From NCBI RefSeq assembly GCF_003449015.1, contig NZ_QRGD01000006.1, positions 293,304-357,303 on the forward strand: a stretch of 64,000 nucleotides of DNA. The letters run 5' to 3'. Source of the stretch: Aureibaculum luteum. Its GTDB lineage: Bacteria; Bacteroidota; Bacteroidia; Flavobacteriales; Flavobacteriaceae. A model generated the notes under the pieces. It searched no databases. It was given only the letters and a program-made list of their open reading frames with translations, and had not been told where the DNA came from. This document shows, piece after piece, positions 35,562 through 44,220 of this stretch (positions within the stretch are counted from its first letter, which is position 1; every line of letters begins with the position of its first letter). The translations under genes and the position numbers were made by a program.

Positions 35562-35954
35562 TTAATTCGGTCTAACCGCTAAAATTACTTTGAATTTATT
35601 TCTATTGGCAATATCTAATACATTAACGGCCTTCTCAATCGGCACACCTTCTTCTGCACGTAAAACTATAGTTGGATTATCTTGAGTAGATAAAATTGAC
35701 AATAAACTTTGTTCAATATCCTTTTCATTTACCTTTTCTCTATCTATATAAAAATCTAATCCCTTAGTGATACTCACTGCCACTGATTTATTATTTTCAG
35801 TTTTACCTGACGCCTTTGGCAATAAAATGTCTAAGGCATTTACGGTAACTAATGTTGAAGTTAACATAAAAAATATCAATAACAAGAATACAATATCCGT
35901 CATTGACGACATATTAAATTCTGGACTTACTTTATTTCTACCTCTAAAATCCAT
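35562..35954 (-). CDS. exbD: ExbD/TolR-family proton-channel subunit
   Basis: 130 residues. One N-terminal transmembrane helix carries the essential Asp in 'SSMTDIVFLLLIFFMLTS', then a periplasmic domain ('PTIVLRAEEGVPIEKAVNVLDIA'). It works with ExbB to pass the proton motive force to TonB. It lies between exbB (2 bp) and tonB (1 bp), leaving no doubt about the complex. Confidence 0.95.
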   Translation of the reverse strand: MDFRGRNKVSPEFNMSSMTDIVFLLLIFFMLTSTLVTVNALDILLPKASGKTENNKSVAVSITKGLDFYIDREKVNEKDIEQSLLSILSTQDNPTIVLRAEEGVPIEKAVNVLDIANRNKFKVILAVRPN

Positions 35955-35956
35955 CT

Positions 35957-36658
35957 TTATGCAGGTTCATTTAAAAGGTCTAAAAAGTCAACCGATTGTG
36001 CTTCCATTTGATAAATTACTTTATTAGTACGAACAACCAAATGATTATAGGCAATATATGCTATAATACCTACTATTAATCCGGCAACAGTCGTAGTCAT
36101 GGCTGTATATAAACCGTCAGATAACATTTTGATGTCAATTTGTCCACCTGCATTCGCAATTTCATGAATTGCAACAATCATTCCAATTACGGTTCCTAAG
36201 AATCCAATCATTGGAGCGGCCCCTGCAATAGTTGCGATAACACTTACGTTTTTTTCTAATTTGTAAATTTCTAATTTACCAGCATTTTCAATTGCAGTGT
36301 TAATATCCTCTAATGGTTTACCTATTCTAGAAACTCCTTTTTCAATAAGTCTAGAGGCTGGAGAAGAAGCTTGTGCACATAAAATTTTTGCAGCTTCTAA
36401 CTTGCCATTCGAAATATGATCTCGAATCTGATTCATAAAATTCTTATCAGTTTTTGAGGCTGCCTTAATAGCTAAAAAGCGTTCAAAATAAATGTAAAGT
36501 GCAATAGCAAGAAGTACTACCAAAATGGCGATAATTATCTGACCACCAAGTCCACCATCCATTATGAGGTCATAAATAGATAATGTTTTTTCTTCTGGAA
36601 TAAGTTCTTCTAAATTGTCTTGAGCTGTTTCAACACCTTGTTGGATTGTGAGTAACAT
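35957..36658 (-). CDS. exbB: MotA/TolQ/ExbB-family proton channel
   Basis: 233 residues with three transmembrane segments: about 35-57 ('IIIAILVVLLAIALYIYFE'), about 135-160 ('VIATIAGAAPMIGFLGTVIGM') and about 180-205 ('TTTVAGLIVGIIAYIAY'). The second and third are the signature of the family. First gene of the operon exbB-exbD-tonB-folC. It should energise TonB-dependent import, including the SusCD pair of this window. Confidence 0.95.
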   Translation of the reverse strand: MLLTIQQGVETAQDNLEELIPEEKTLSIYDLIMDGGLGGQIIIAILVVLLAIALYIYFERFLAIKAASKTDKNFMNQIRDHISNGKLEAAKILCAQASSPASRLIEKGVSRIGKPLEDINTAIENAGKLEIYKLEKNVSVIATIAGAAPMIGFLGTVIGMIVAIHEIANAGGQIDIKMLSDGLYTAMTTTVAGLIVGIIAYIAYNHLVVRTNKVIYQMEAQSVDFLDLLNEPA

Positions 36659-36734
36659 ATAATAGTAGTAGTTTTAGGGATAATAAATAGGTAACGAAAT
36701 ATTTTAATAAAAATTGTTTGATTTATAAAAAAAA

Positions 36735-36752
36735 TCCCGCCTTTTGGCGGGA
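36735..36752 (-). terminator. Rho-independent terminator of nhaD
   Basis: The GC-rich stem tcccgcc/ggcggga has a 4-base loop. On the - strand it is followed by a run of eight T's. It separates nhaD from the exbB promoter. Confidence 0.88.
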
Positions 36753-36761
36753 CCTATATTT

Positions 36762-38147
36762 TTACAATGTTTCCATAAAGAGTAAAACAAAATAACCGAC
36801 TATAAAACCAATAGCCGCTAACCATGTAATATTCTTTAAATACCATATAAAATCTATCTTTTCCATACCCATTGCGGCAACACCAGCAGCAGAACCAATA
36901 ATAAGCATACTACCCCCTGTTCCTGCAGAATACGCAATTAAATGCCATAGACTAGAATCCATTGGCAAATCATACATACCCATTGACGCAGCCACTAAAG
37001 GAACATTATCAATAATAGCACTTAAAATACCTAAAATAAAGATTACAACGGACTGATTAGGTATGGCACTATTGAGTATTTCAGCAACATATCTTAATGT
37101 ACCCACTTGAACCTCAACTCCATCAATATTTACGCTTCCATAAACCAAGGCTTCCAAAGCCGCTACAGCCATCAAAATACCTAAGAAAAATAAGATACTA
37201 GACATTTCTATTCTAGATAATGCTTTATGTGCAGAGTACAAATGTTTACGTTCATTTGTAAAATCTTCTTCTGGATGAATATATTCAGAAACTAACCAAA
37301 CAACACCTAAAGCTAACATCATACCTAAATAAGGAGGTAAATGTGTAACTGTTTTAAAAATTGGAACAGAAACAATCATTCCTAATCCTAAAAACAGCAT
37401 TGTTTTACTACTTAATAAAGATTTATTTGCCTCGTTGTACTCATTAGGATCTGTATCGACGTTACCCTTAAATGCAGGCAGCAACGTAGCAACAAATACC
37501 GGAATCACCATACATATTATTGATGGTAAAACTAATCTTTCTACTAAATGTAAAGCTGAAACTCTTTTACCTATCCACAACATAGTGGTTGTTACATCTC
37601 CTATCGGAGACCACGCTCCACCAGCATTAGCTGCTATAACAATCATACCTGCAAACCAAAGTCTATCGTTTCTTTCTGGTATTAATTTTCTCAGTAAGGT
37701 TATCAATACAATTGTTGCCGTTAAATTATCTATTATGGCAGATAAAATAAAGGCTAATATTGCTAAAATCCATAATAATTTTTTCTTGCTTGTAGTCTTT
37801 ACCCAGCTCTTAAGAACATCAAAACCTTGATGTAGGTCAACAATTTCAACAATTGTCATTGCTCCAATCAAAAAGACTAAAATTTCAGCTGTTTTACCTA
37901 AATGATGTAGTAACATGTTGGTAAAACCTTCTTCTACATGTTCTTTATCATGTGCTCCTAAAAAATCAAAAACATTTTCATGACCATCAATAACATTAAA
38001 CCAACCTTGATGAAAACCAATTGCCAACAAGGCCCACATTAAAGCTGCCATGAGCAAGGCCGGGACAGTTTTATCTAATTTTAAAGGGTGCTCTAGAGTT
38101 ATTGCTAAATAACCCAATACAAAAATAAGTATAATTACTGCCGTCAT
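36762..38147 (-). CDS. nhaD: Sodium:proton antiporter NhaD
   Basis: 461 residues with about 12 hydrophobic helices and no cleavable signal, ion-transporter superfamily. 'LSAIIDNLTATIVLITLL' and 'LSAIIDNVPLVAASMGMY' are the paired inverted-repeat half motifs with the Asp-Asn ligands. 'NAGGAWSPIGDVTTTMLW' and 'GTGGSMLIIGSAAGVAAMGM' are the transport hairpins. The antiporter exports Na+ for H+ and would sustain the sodium gradient needed by Na+ symporters such as that at 25425, as expected of a marine bacterium. Monocistronic, closed by its own terminator. Confidence 0.93.
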   Translation of the reverse strand: MTAVIILIFVLGYLAITLEHPLKLDKTVPALLMAALMWALLAIGFHQGWFNVIDGHENVFDFLGAHDKEHVEEGFTNMLLHHLGKTAEILVFLIGAMTIVEIVDLHQGFDVLKSWVKTTSKKKLLWILAILAFILSAIIDNLTATIVLITLLRKLIPERNDRLWFAGMIVIAANAGGAWSPIGDVTTTMLWIGKRVSALHLVERLVLPSIICMVIPVFVATLLPAFKGNVDTDPNEYNEANKSLLSSKTMLFLGLGMIVSVPIFKTVTHLPPYLGMMLALGVVWLVSEYIHPEEDFTNERKHLYSAHKALSRIEMSSILFFLGILMAVAALEALVYGSVNIDGVEVQVGTLRYVAEILNSAIPNQSVVIFILGILSAIIDNVPLVAASMGMYDLPMDSSLWHLIAYSAGTGGSMLIIGSAAGVAAMGMEKIDFIWYLKNITWLAAIGFIVGYFVLLFMETL

Positions 38148-38181
38148 CGTTTGGTTTTTAATTTGGCATAAATATATAAAA

Positions 38182-39414
38182 TTAAATCAATTGTTCCAAC
38201 GCAATTCTGAAACCTGTTTTGCAAATATCTGTTTTGTAAGGATGTAAGTCATATATTTTTTTTAGGGCTCTAAAAATAGTTTCTGAAGTATCATTAAATA
38301 TAGCTTCATCTCGCATCGGAATTTCAACTTTACTCTCCATTAAATAAGCAAAAACACGTGCAATACCACAATTTGAAACAAAATCTGGTAAAAGACTCAC
38401 TTGCTTATCCGTGTATTCCATAATCGGTCCAAAGAAAATTTCCTTATCTGCAAAAGGGACATTTGCTCCAGGTGAAATAACTTCCAATCCCGTTTTTATC
38501 ATTGACGTAATCTGTTCTTTAGTTACTAACCTTGAGGCCGCTGCCGGAATAAAAATTTCCGCTGGAATTGTCCAAATGCGTTCATTCATTTCTTCAAATG
38601 GAATCATCTCTTCAGCCACCAACATATTTCCTCTTTTATTAAGAAACATTTGTCGTACTTCCTCTGAACTAAATCCATTTTCATTAATAACCCCTCCACT
38701 CCTATCTATAATACCAACAATTTTTGCTCCTAACTGATTTAAATAGTAAGCAGCCGCAGACCCTACATTTCCAAAACCTTGAACAATAGCTCGTTTCCCT
38801 TTAATATCGCCTCCATAAATGTCATAGTAATGCTTAACAGCTTCGGCAACACCATAGCCCGTTAACATATCAGCAACTGTATATTTTCTTGAAATCTTTG
38901 GTGTATACTTCGGATCTTCTATTACCTTAATTACTCCATGACGTAATTGCCCAATTCTATTAATTTTTTCAGCTTCTGTTGGTTGAAAATGTCCATTAAA
39001 AACACCTTCTTGAGGATGCCAAACTCCACACTCTTCTGTTAGTGGAATTACATCGTGAATTTCATCAACATTCAAATCGCCACCTGTACCGTAGTAATGC
39101 TTTAACAAAGGAGACACAACCTTATACCACCGTTCTAAAACGCCTCTTTTTCTTACATCATTCGGATCAAAGTTAATTCCCGATTTTGCACCACCAATCG
39201 CTGGACCAGAAACCGTAAATTTAACTTCCATGGTTTTTGCCAACGACAATACCTCATTCATATCCAATCCTTTACGCATTCTTGTACCACCACCGGCAGC
39301 TCCTCCACGCAGTGAATTAATAACGGTCCACCCCTCAGCTTCTGTTTCTGCATCTTGCCAATGGAAAACTATTTCTGGTTGTTTATCTTCGTACTTTTTT
39401 AATAATTCTTTCAT
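38182..39414 (-). CDS. Glu/Leu/Phe/Val-type amino-acid dehydrogenase
   Basis: 410 residues. The N-terminal domain has the lysine-bearing segments 'GGAAGGGTRMRKGL' and 'GPAIGGAKSGINFDP', with a catalytic Asp likely in 'GTGGDLNVDEI'. The C-terminal Rossmann domain has 'VQGFGNVGSAAAYYLN' and 'IVGIIDRSGGVINENG'. It deaminates an amino acid oxidatively with NAD(P). The sequence departs from classical glutamate dehydrogenase (for example AKSG instead of the usual KGG), so the substrate is open. It runs away from the acyl-CoA dehydrogenase across a 334-bp shared upstream region. Confidence 0.85.
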   Translation of the reverse strand: MKELLKKYEDKQPEIVFHWQDAETEAEGWTVINSLRGGAAGGGTRMRKGLDMNEVLSLAKTMEVKFTVSGPAIGGAKSGINFDPNDVRKRGVLERWYKVVSPLLKHYYGTGGDLNVDEIHDVIPLTEECGVWHPQEGVFNGHFQPTEAEKINRIGQLRHGVIKVIEDPKYTPKISRKYTVADMLTGYGVAEAVKHYYDIYGGDIKGKRAIVQGFGNVGSAAAYYLNQLGAKIVGIIDRSGGVINENGFSSEEVRQMFLNKRGNMLVAEEMIPFEEMNERIWTIPAEIFIPAAASRLVTKEQITSMIKTGLEVISPGANVPFADKEIFFGPIMEYTDKQVSLLPDFVSNCGIARVFAYLMESKVEIPMRDEAIFNDTSETIFRALKKIYDLHPYKTDICKTGFRIALEQLI

Positions 39415-39623
39415 TTCTATTATAATTCAATTACATATTAATATCTTTTATGCAAGACAAACTTGCTTCTCTTAAAACAAAACACATTCTATGTAGCTAT
39501 AACTGATTCATAATATTATTTAAATAAAGGTTGAATTATTTTTTAAATTTCTTTTGAACACTTAAAGTAAAAACATATATTTAAAAACTAAATTTTAAAG
39601 TTAAAAAGTTAGTATTCTTACCA

Positions 39624-39638
39624 TATTAGTTACTAATA
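39624..39638. promoter_or_regulatory. 15-bp palindrome between two divergent genes
   Basis: 'tattagt' and 'actaata' flank a central T, with further 'ttagt'/'actaa' half-sites on either side (39610 and 39643). It lies in the divergent control region of the dehydrogenase genes and is a candidate repressor operator. The rest of 39415-39748 shows nothing else but AT-rich sequence and the -7 box. Confidence 0.35.
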
Positions 39639-39705
39639 TAGTCACTAATTTTTTACCAAATATTATTCATTCCGTAAAAATACAACAAGATTTTTATAAA
39701 AAATG

Positions 39706-39713
39706 TATATTTG
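39706..39713 (+). promoter_or_regulatory. -7 box TATATTTG for acyl-CoA dehydrogenase gene
   Basis: Exact TAnnTTTG match, 35 bp before the ATG at 39749. Confidence 0.5.
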
Positions 39714-39748
39714 ATGTCATAAATTCTAATCTCACTAATAAATATATA

Positions 39749-40891
39749 ATGGATTTTAATCTTACTGAAGAACATATAATGATTCGCGATGCTGCTCGTG
39801 AATTTGCTAAAACAGAATTATTACCTGGAGTAATTGAACGTGACGACAAGCAAGAATTCCCAACAGAACAAATCAAAAAAATGGGAGAATTGGGATTCTT
39901 AGGAATGATGGTTGAACCAAAATATGGCGGTGGAGGAATGGACACGATATCATATGTATTGGCTATGGAAGAAATTTCAAAAGTTGACGCATCCTGTTCT
40001 GTAGTAATGTCTGTGAATAATTCTTTAGTCTGTTGGGGAATTGAAACTTACGGTACTGAAGAACAAAAACAAAAATACTTAACCAGATTAGCTACTGGAG
40101 AAATAATTGGTGCTTTTTGCCTTAGTGAACCTGAAGCTGGTAGTGATGCAACCTCACAAAAAACAACTGCAATTGACAAAGGAGATCATTATATTTTAAA
40201 TGGTACAAAAAATTGGATTACCAACGGAAGTACAGCCAGTGTTTATTTAGTAATAGCTCAAACGGATGTAGAAAAAGGACATAAAGGCATAAACGTATTA
40301 ATTGTCGAAAAAGGAATGCCTGGTTTTGAATTAGGCCCAAAAGAAAATAAATTAGGAATTAGAGGGTCTGACACCCACTCCTTATTATTTACTGATGTAA
40401 AGGTACCCAAAGAAAATAGAATTGGTGAAGACGGGTTTGGATTCAAATTTGCCATGAAAACCTTAGCAGGAGGTAGAATAGGAATTGCATCACAAGCCTT
40501 AGGTATAGCTTCTGGTGCTTACGAATTGGCTTTACAATACTCTAAAGAACGTAAAGCTTTTGGTAAAGAAATTAGCAGACATCAAGCGATAGCTTTTAAA
40601 TTAGCCGACATGGCAACCGAAATTGAAGCGGCCAGACATTTATGTATGAAAGCTGCATGGGACAAAGACCAACATGCAAATTATGACTTATCTGGTGCTA
40701 TGGCTAAACTTTATGCTGCTGATATGGCAATGCGAGTTACTGTGGAAGCCGTGCAAATACATGGAGGTTATGGTTTTGTAAAAGAATACCATGTAGAACG
40801 AATGATGCGTGATGCCAAAATAACCCAAATTTACGAAGGAACAAGCGAGATTCAAAAGATTGTAATTTCGAGAAGCGTGTTGAAAGATTAA
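39749..40891 (+). CDS. Acyl-CoA dehydrogenase (short-chain type)
   Basis: 380 residues, the family's usual length. 'GAFCLSEPEAGSDATS' and 'NGTKNWITNGS' are the FAD/substrate signatures. 'QYSKERKAFGKEISRHQAIAFKLADMA' (read in parts) and 'QIHGGYGFVKEYHVERMMRDAK' form the C-terminal helical domain. The catalytic base is E363 in 'YEGTSEIQ'. It oxidises acyl-CoA to enoyl-CoA, passing electrons to ETF. Alone in its transcription unit; a hairpin follows. Confidence 0.95.
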   Translation: MDFNLTEEHIMIRDAAREFAKTELLPGVIERDDKQEFPTEQIKKMGELGFLGMMVEPKYGGGGMDTISYVLAMEEISKVDASCSVVMSVNNSLVCWGIETYGTEEQKQKYLTRLATGEIIGAFCLSEPEAGSDATSQKTTAIDKGDHYILNGTKNWITNGSTASVYLVIAQTDVEKGHKGINVLIVEKGMPGFELGPKENKLGIRGSDTHSLLFTDVKVPKENRIGEDGFGFKFAMKTLAGGRIGIASQALGIASGAYELALQYSKERKAFGKEISRHQAIAFKLADMATEIEAARHLCMKAAWDKDQHANYDLSGAMAKLYAADMAMRVTVEAVQIHGGYGFVKEYHVERMMRDAKITQIYEGTSEIQKIVISRSVLKD

Positions 40892-40902
40892 AATATTTTA
40901 AG

Positions 40903-40940
40903 CATAATTGTATGAACACATTAAGATTCATACAATTATG
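40903..40940. terminator. Convergent terminator hairpin
   Basis: 'cataattgtatgaa' and 'ttcatacaattatg' are perfect 14-bp complements with a 10-base loop, between the acyl-CoA dehydrogenase and the converging small gene, whose last codons lie inside the right arm. Confidence 0.65.
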
Positions 40941-41324
40941 TTACTTTTCGCTTCTAATAAATTCGACTTGAGCACATTTAGTTGACAGGTAAAGTTTTTT
41001 ATTTCAATTTTAAAGATTATTTCTTCATCATCAATTTTCATTTTTAACTTTTCTTCTTCAAAAAGTACACATAGCCCAAATTTTTCACTTTGTGTTAATT
41101 CATCTTTTTTTTTGATTAACAACCCGAAAATCACCTGAGGTATAAAATTCAAGTTGAAACACTTCATCATCTTCTGATTCTTCTGATTCCGGAAAACCCC
41201 CGCAATACGAACTCATTATTTTACACCCTGTATAAGTCCAAGAACCCATAAATTCATTTCTATTTATTTCTTGAGAATTCAAATTAAAAAAAATTAATAG
41301 AAAACATATAATAATGATACGCAT
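40928..41324 (-). pseudogene. Small secreted protein split by a frameshift in an A9 run
   Basis: From the ATG at 41324 a signal peptide ('MRIIIICFLLIFFNLNSQ') leads into 'NRNEFMGSWTYTGCKIMSSYC', a lipocalin-like opening. The frame stops at 41100, just after nine A's on the - strand (41105-41113). Removing one A joins it to the overlapping frame ending at 40928, which continues 'KDELTQSEKFGLCVLFEEE' and 'KIDDEEIIFKIEIKNF'. The joined product would be about 131 residues, a beta-rich secreted protein. Either a true pseudogene, a slippage-controlled gene or a sequencing error. I do not recognise the family. Confidence 0.65.
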
Positions 41325-41517
41325 ATATTAATGACGATTAAATCATTAAAATGTAACTCAAATAAATTAATTTTACTTTAGACATCCAAAATCCAGAGCT
41401 CGTTATAATTAATCCAATGATAAACATATCTTAAAACAACAAATAATATATGAAAAACGGTACAATTTTTGTGCACTACCTAGTCGCAATATAAAGCAAT
41501 CTCCAACTATCAACCAC

Positions 41518-42990
41518 ATGAATACCAACATTCAAAAGTCATTATTTTTCTTCTTGTTCTGTTTTATTTCCTTAAGCTTTTTTGGGCAATCTTCAGACTT
41601 TATTAATGGAAAAGTATTTGATGCTAAGACCAAAGAACCACTACCCTTTGCTACTGTATTATTAGCAAATAATAACTTAGGACTTGCTGCAAATGAAGAA
41701 GGTGATTTTAGAATCAGCATAAGACCAAATTTCTTGTCAGATACTATATCAATATCATTCATTGGTTACAACAGACAGTTAATAGCGTTTAGCAAATTCA
41801 AAATAAATGATGTAAATAATATTTACTTGCAACCAGCCATTTTTACACTAGGCGAAGTTAAATTAACAACCCTTAAAGACAAGATAAGATCTAAAAAGGT
41901 GATTAAAGAAGTAATAAAAAATATATCAAAAAATTACCCTACTGATCCTTTTACTTATGTCTCTTATTACAGAGACTATCAAAAACACAAGAATGAATAT
42001 ATAAATCTGAATGAAGGCATCGTTCACACATTCGATAATGGTTTTGATGCGAATAGTAACCTAAATAAATATAGATTATTAGACTATAAAGTAAACACAG
42101 ATTTTTTAAGAGAGGATTTACCGATACTTTATGACACACTAAATCCCGTAAATTATTCAGATTCTAAAAAATTTATCACTGACGCCTTTATACCTGATCA
42201 AGGTGGTAATGAACTTTTTATTCTCCGTGTGCATGACGCCATTAGAAACTATAACACAAACTCATTTTCTTACATTTATAAATTAACTCGAGATTTATTA
42301 AAAAACCATAAATTTTCAAACAACAAGCTCAAAACCGCACCTTGGATTAATATATTAGGAGAGCTGTATGTTGAACCCAATAATTTTGCCATCCATAAAA
42401 TTATTTACAAATGCATTAACAAGCAAGATGATAATGAGATTTTTAACATTGCAATGGAATATGGACGAGAACAATCTATCGATTCTTTAATGTATCTAAA
42501 ATATATTTCATTTAACAACTCATTCAATATTGTTGATAAAACCGATAAGAGCTATTTTAGAATACTAGATTACAAATTACACCCTACGTATTTACAGTTT
42601 AGAATGAGTAATATAGTTGATGAGGAATCCGTCAATAATAAAGATTTTTATACCTTTTATTCGGTGATGGGTAAAAAATTGGAGGTTGAAGATATTATTG
42701 TTAAGGATAAAACCATAATAGTTAATTTCAAAAGTAAAAATTATAAAATAGCAAGAGCTACTGCTAAAATTTCAAACTTTAAAGACATCAATGGAAATTT
42801 ATTAGGCAGGAAAAGAATATTAAAATATCAGCAGTATAGAGAATTATTTGTATTAGATATTAATGATAGTTTAAAATTTAAAGACAGCTGTTTTTTAATT
42901 GATAAACCACTCATTGATAACTGTATTTCAAAATATAATGGCGAAAATAAATATTGGATGAACACACCTGAAGTCATTAAAAAAGAATAA
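41518..42990 (+). CDS. Secreted protein with carboxypeptidase-regulatory-like domain
   Basis: 490 residues. Signal peptide to about residue 23 ('FFGQ'), then a CarboxypepD_reg-like beta-sandwich (about 28-110: 'INGKVFDAKTKEPLPFATVLLANN' in parts, 'DTISISFIGYNRQLIAF'). The remaining 380 residues resemble uncharacterised Bacteroidota proteins that carry this domain without a TonB plug or barrel; I see no catalytic motif. It ends 12 bp from the converging truA gene. Possibly an outer-membrane-associated protein; function unknown. Confidence 0.8.
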   Translation: MNTNIQKSLFFFLFCFISLSFFGQSSDFINGKVFDAKTKEPLPFATVLLANNNLGLAANEEGDFRISIRPNFLSDTISISFIGYNRQLIAFSKFKINDVNNIYLQPAIFTLGEVKLTTLKDKIRSKKVIKEVIKNISKNYPTDPFTYVSYYRDYQKHKNEYINLNEGIVHTFDNGFDANSNLNKYRLLDYKVNTDFLREDLPILYDTLNPVNYSDSKKFITDAFIPDQGGNELFILRVHDAIRNYNTNSFSYIYKLTRDLLKNHKFSNNKLKTAPWINILGELYVEPNNFAIHKIIYKCINKQDDNEIFNIAMEYGREQSIDSLMYLKYISFNNSFNIVDKTDKSYFRILDYKLHPTYLQFRMSNIVDEESVNNKDFYTFYSVMGKKLEVEDIIVKDKTIIVNFKSKNYKIARATAKISNFKDINGNLLGRKRILKYQQYRELFVLDINDSLKFKDSCFLIDKPLIDNCISKYNGENKYWMNTPEVIKKE

Positions 42991-43002
42991 ATAAATTTTA
43001 AA

Positions 43003-43800
43003 TTAACTACTACTTGAAGAATTATTAAATTCCAAATCATACAATTGTAATCCAGAACTTGGTGCAATAGTTGGAAAAAATTTACGGTCATTATTTTCCA
43101 TCAGGGATTGCTCAATAAAGTCTAAATCCAATTCCCCCTTTCCTAATTTAAACAATACCCCCATCATCAACCTTATTTGATATCGTAAAAACCCACTCCC
43201 CTTAACACGTAAACAATAACTCTTTTCAGGAAAAAAATTGGCAGTGTAGATGTCATTTTCAACAATTTCACAACAATCAATAGTTCGTTTAAAAATAGTA
43301 TGAGCTGAAGGTTGCGTACAATATTTATGAAAAAAGTGCTCTCCTTTAAATAGTTTCGCTCCTTGTTTCATCAACTCAATATCCAAATATTCTTCTAACC
43401 CTACTATAAAAGGAGCAGCAAAAGGGTGGTTTTTTTCCCCAAAAGAAAAGAAATACAAATATTCCTTAACCTTAGGATGTTGAATTATATTAAAATCATT
43501 TGTAGTCTTTTCAATAGCTAATCCTTTAAAATCTGGAGGGAAATTTGAATTCAAATCTTTCATAAATGATTTCAAATCTAATTCTTCATCACAAAAAAGC
43601 TGAAAAATATAGTTATTAGCAGACACCTTAGCATCTGTTCTACCCACCCCTAGCGTTTTATAATTCTCATGATTAAACACAAAAGATAAGGTTTTATCAA
43701 CCATTTCATGCAGCGTTTTAGCATTGGTTTGTTTTTGCCAACCATGAAAACGAAAGCCTAAGAATTGTAAATTAATCAAATAGGTAAATTGATACTTCAT
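43003..43800 (-). CDS. truA: tRNA pseudouridine synthase A-family protein
   Basis: 265 residues. 'FLGFRFHGWQKQ' and the catalytic 'GVGRTDAKVSA' (Asp56 in GRTD) define the TruA fold. 'FFHKYCTQPSAHTIFKRTI' and 'GSGFLRYQIRLMMGVLFKLG' are further conserved blocks. The family makes pseudouridine at positions 38-40 of tRNAs. The sequence diverges from typical TruA around the first motif (F-x-G-F-R-F-H-G-W instead of Y-D-G-T-x-Y-x-G-W), and it may be a second, specialised copy. The tail is a run of five Ser. Confidence 0.85.
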   Translation of the reverse strand: MKYQFTYLINLQFLGFRFHGWQKQTNAKTLHEMVDKTLSFVFNHENYKTLGVGRTDAKVSANNYIFQLFCDEELDLKSFMKDLNSNFPPDFKGLAIEKTTNDFNIIQHPKVKEYLYFFSFGEKNHPFAAPFIVGLEEYLDIELMKQGAKLFKGEHFFHKYCTQPSAHTIFKRTIDCCEIVENDIYTANFFPEKSYCLRVKGSGFLRYQIRLMMGVLFKLGKGELDLDFIEQSLMENNDRKFFPTIAPSSGLQLYDLEFNNSSSSS

Positions 43801-44167
43801 AAATACATGCCATTATTAATAATGCAATATATATAAATCTTTAAAAACTATTCCACAATATCACATATGTAACAAATGTGAGCTGTTTTTAATGTATTAA
43901 TATGTTATTTACACAAATAAACTGCCAATCAACATTTTATCAGTTAAAATACTACACAATTTTACTGAAAATGATATTTTTTTCTTAAAACTGCATTTTT
44001 ATCATATCATCAAAATTATTGTAAAAATTTTCACACCCCCTATTTTTCACATATAAAATTCGTTAAATATTATATTTTTAAAGTTATACCCCTTAAATTT
44101 TTATTAATAATAATTTAAATTCATGTTTCCGAAAGGAGACCCCCCTTTTTTTATTCAAATTAATTTT
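43801..44167. other. AT-rich intergenic region, no gene seen
   Basis: No coding frame of note. It shows a short dyad (cacat..atgtg near 43864-43884) and runs of T and A. It is the control region between truA and the nitrogen cluster. Confidence 0.5.
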
Positions 44168-44175
44168 TACATTTG
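44168..44175 (+). promoter_or_regulatory. -7 box TACATTTG of the porin gene
   Basis: Exact TAnnTTTG match 45 bp before the ATG at 44221. It overlaps the TTG that would open a longer reading frame, which argues for the inner start. Confidence 0.45.
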
Positions 44176-44220
44176 ACCGCTGTAAGACAAAATATATTAT
44201 TCAAATTAAAAATCAATTTT

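Noticed and set aside
43864..43884. Dyad cacat...atgtg upstream of the nitrogen cluster as regulator site
   Set aside because: Short arms in AT-rich DNA, far (about 340 bp) from the porin start; not distinguishable from chance.
44173..44220. Longer start (TTG) for the porin gene
   Set aside because: It lies inside a TAnnTTTG box, and the signal peptide is well formed from the ATG at 44221.
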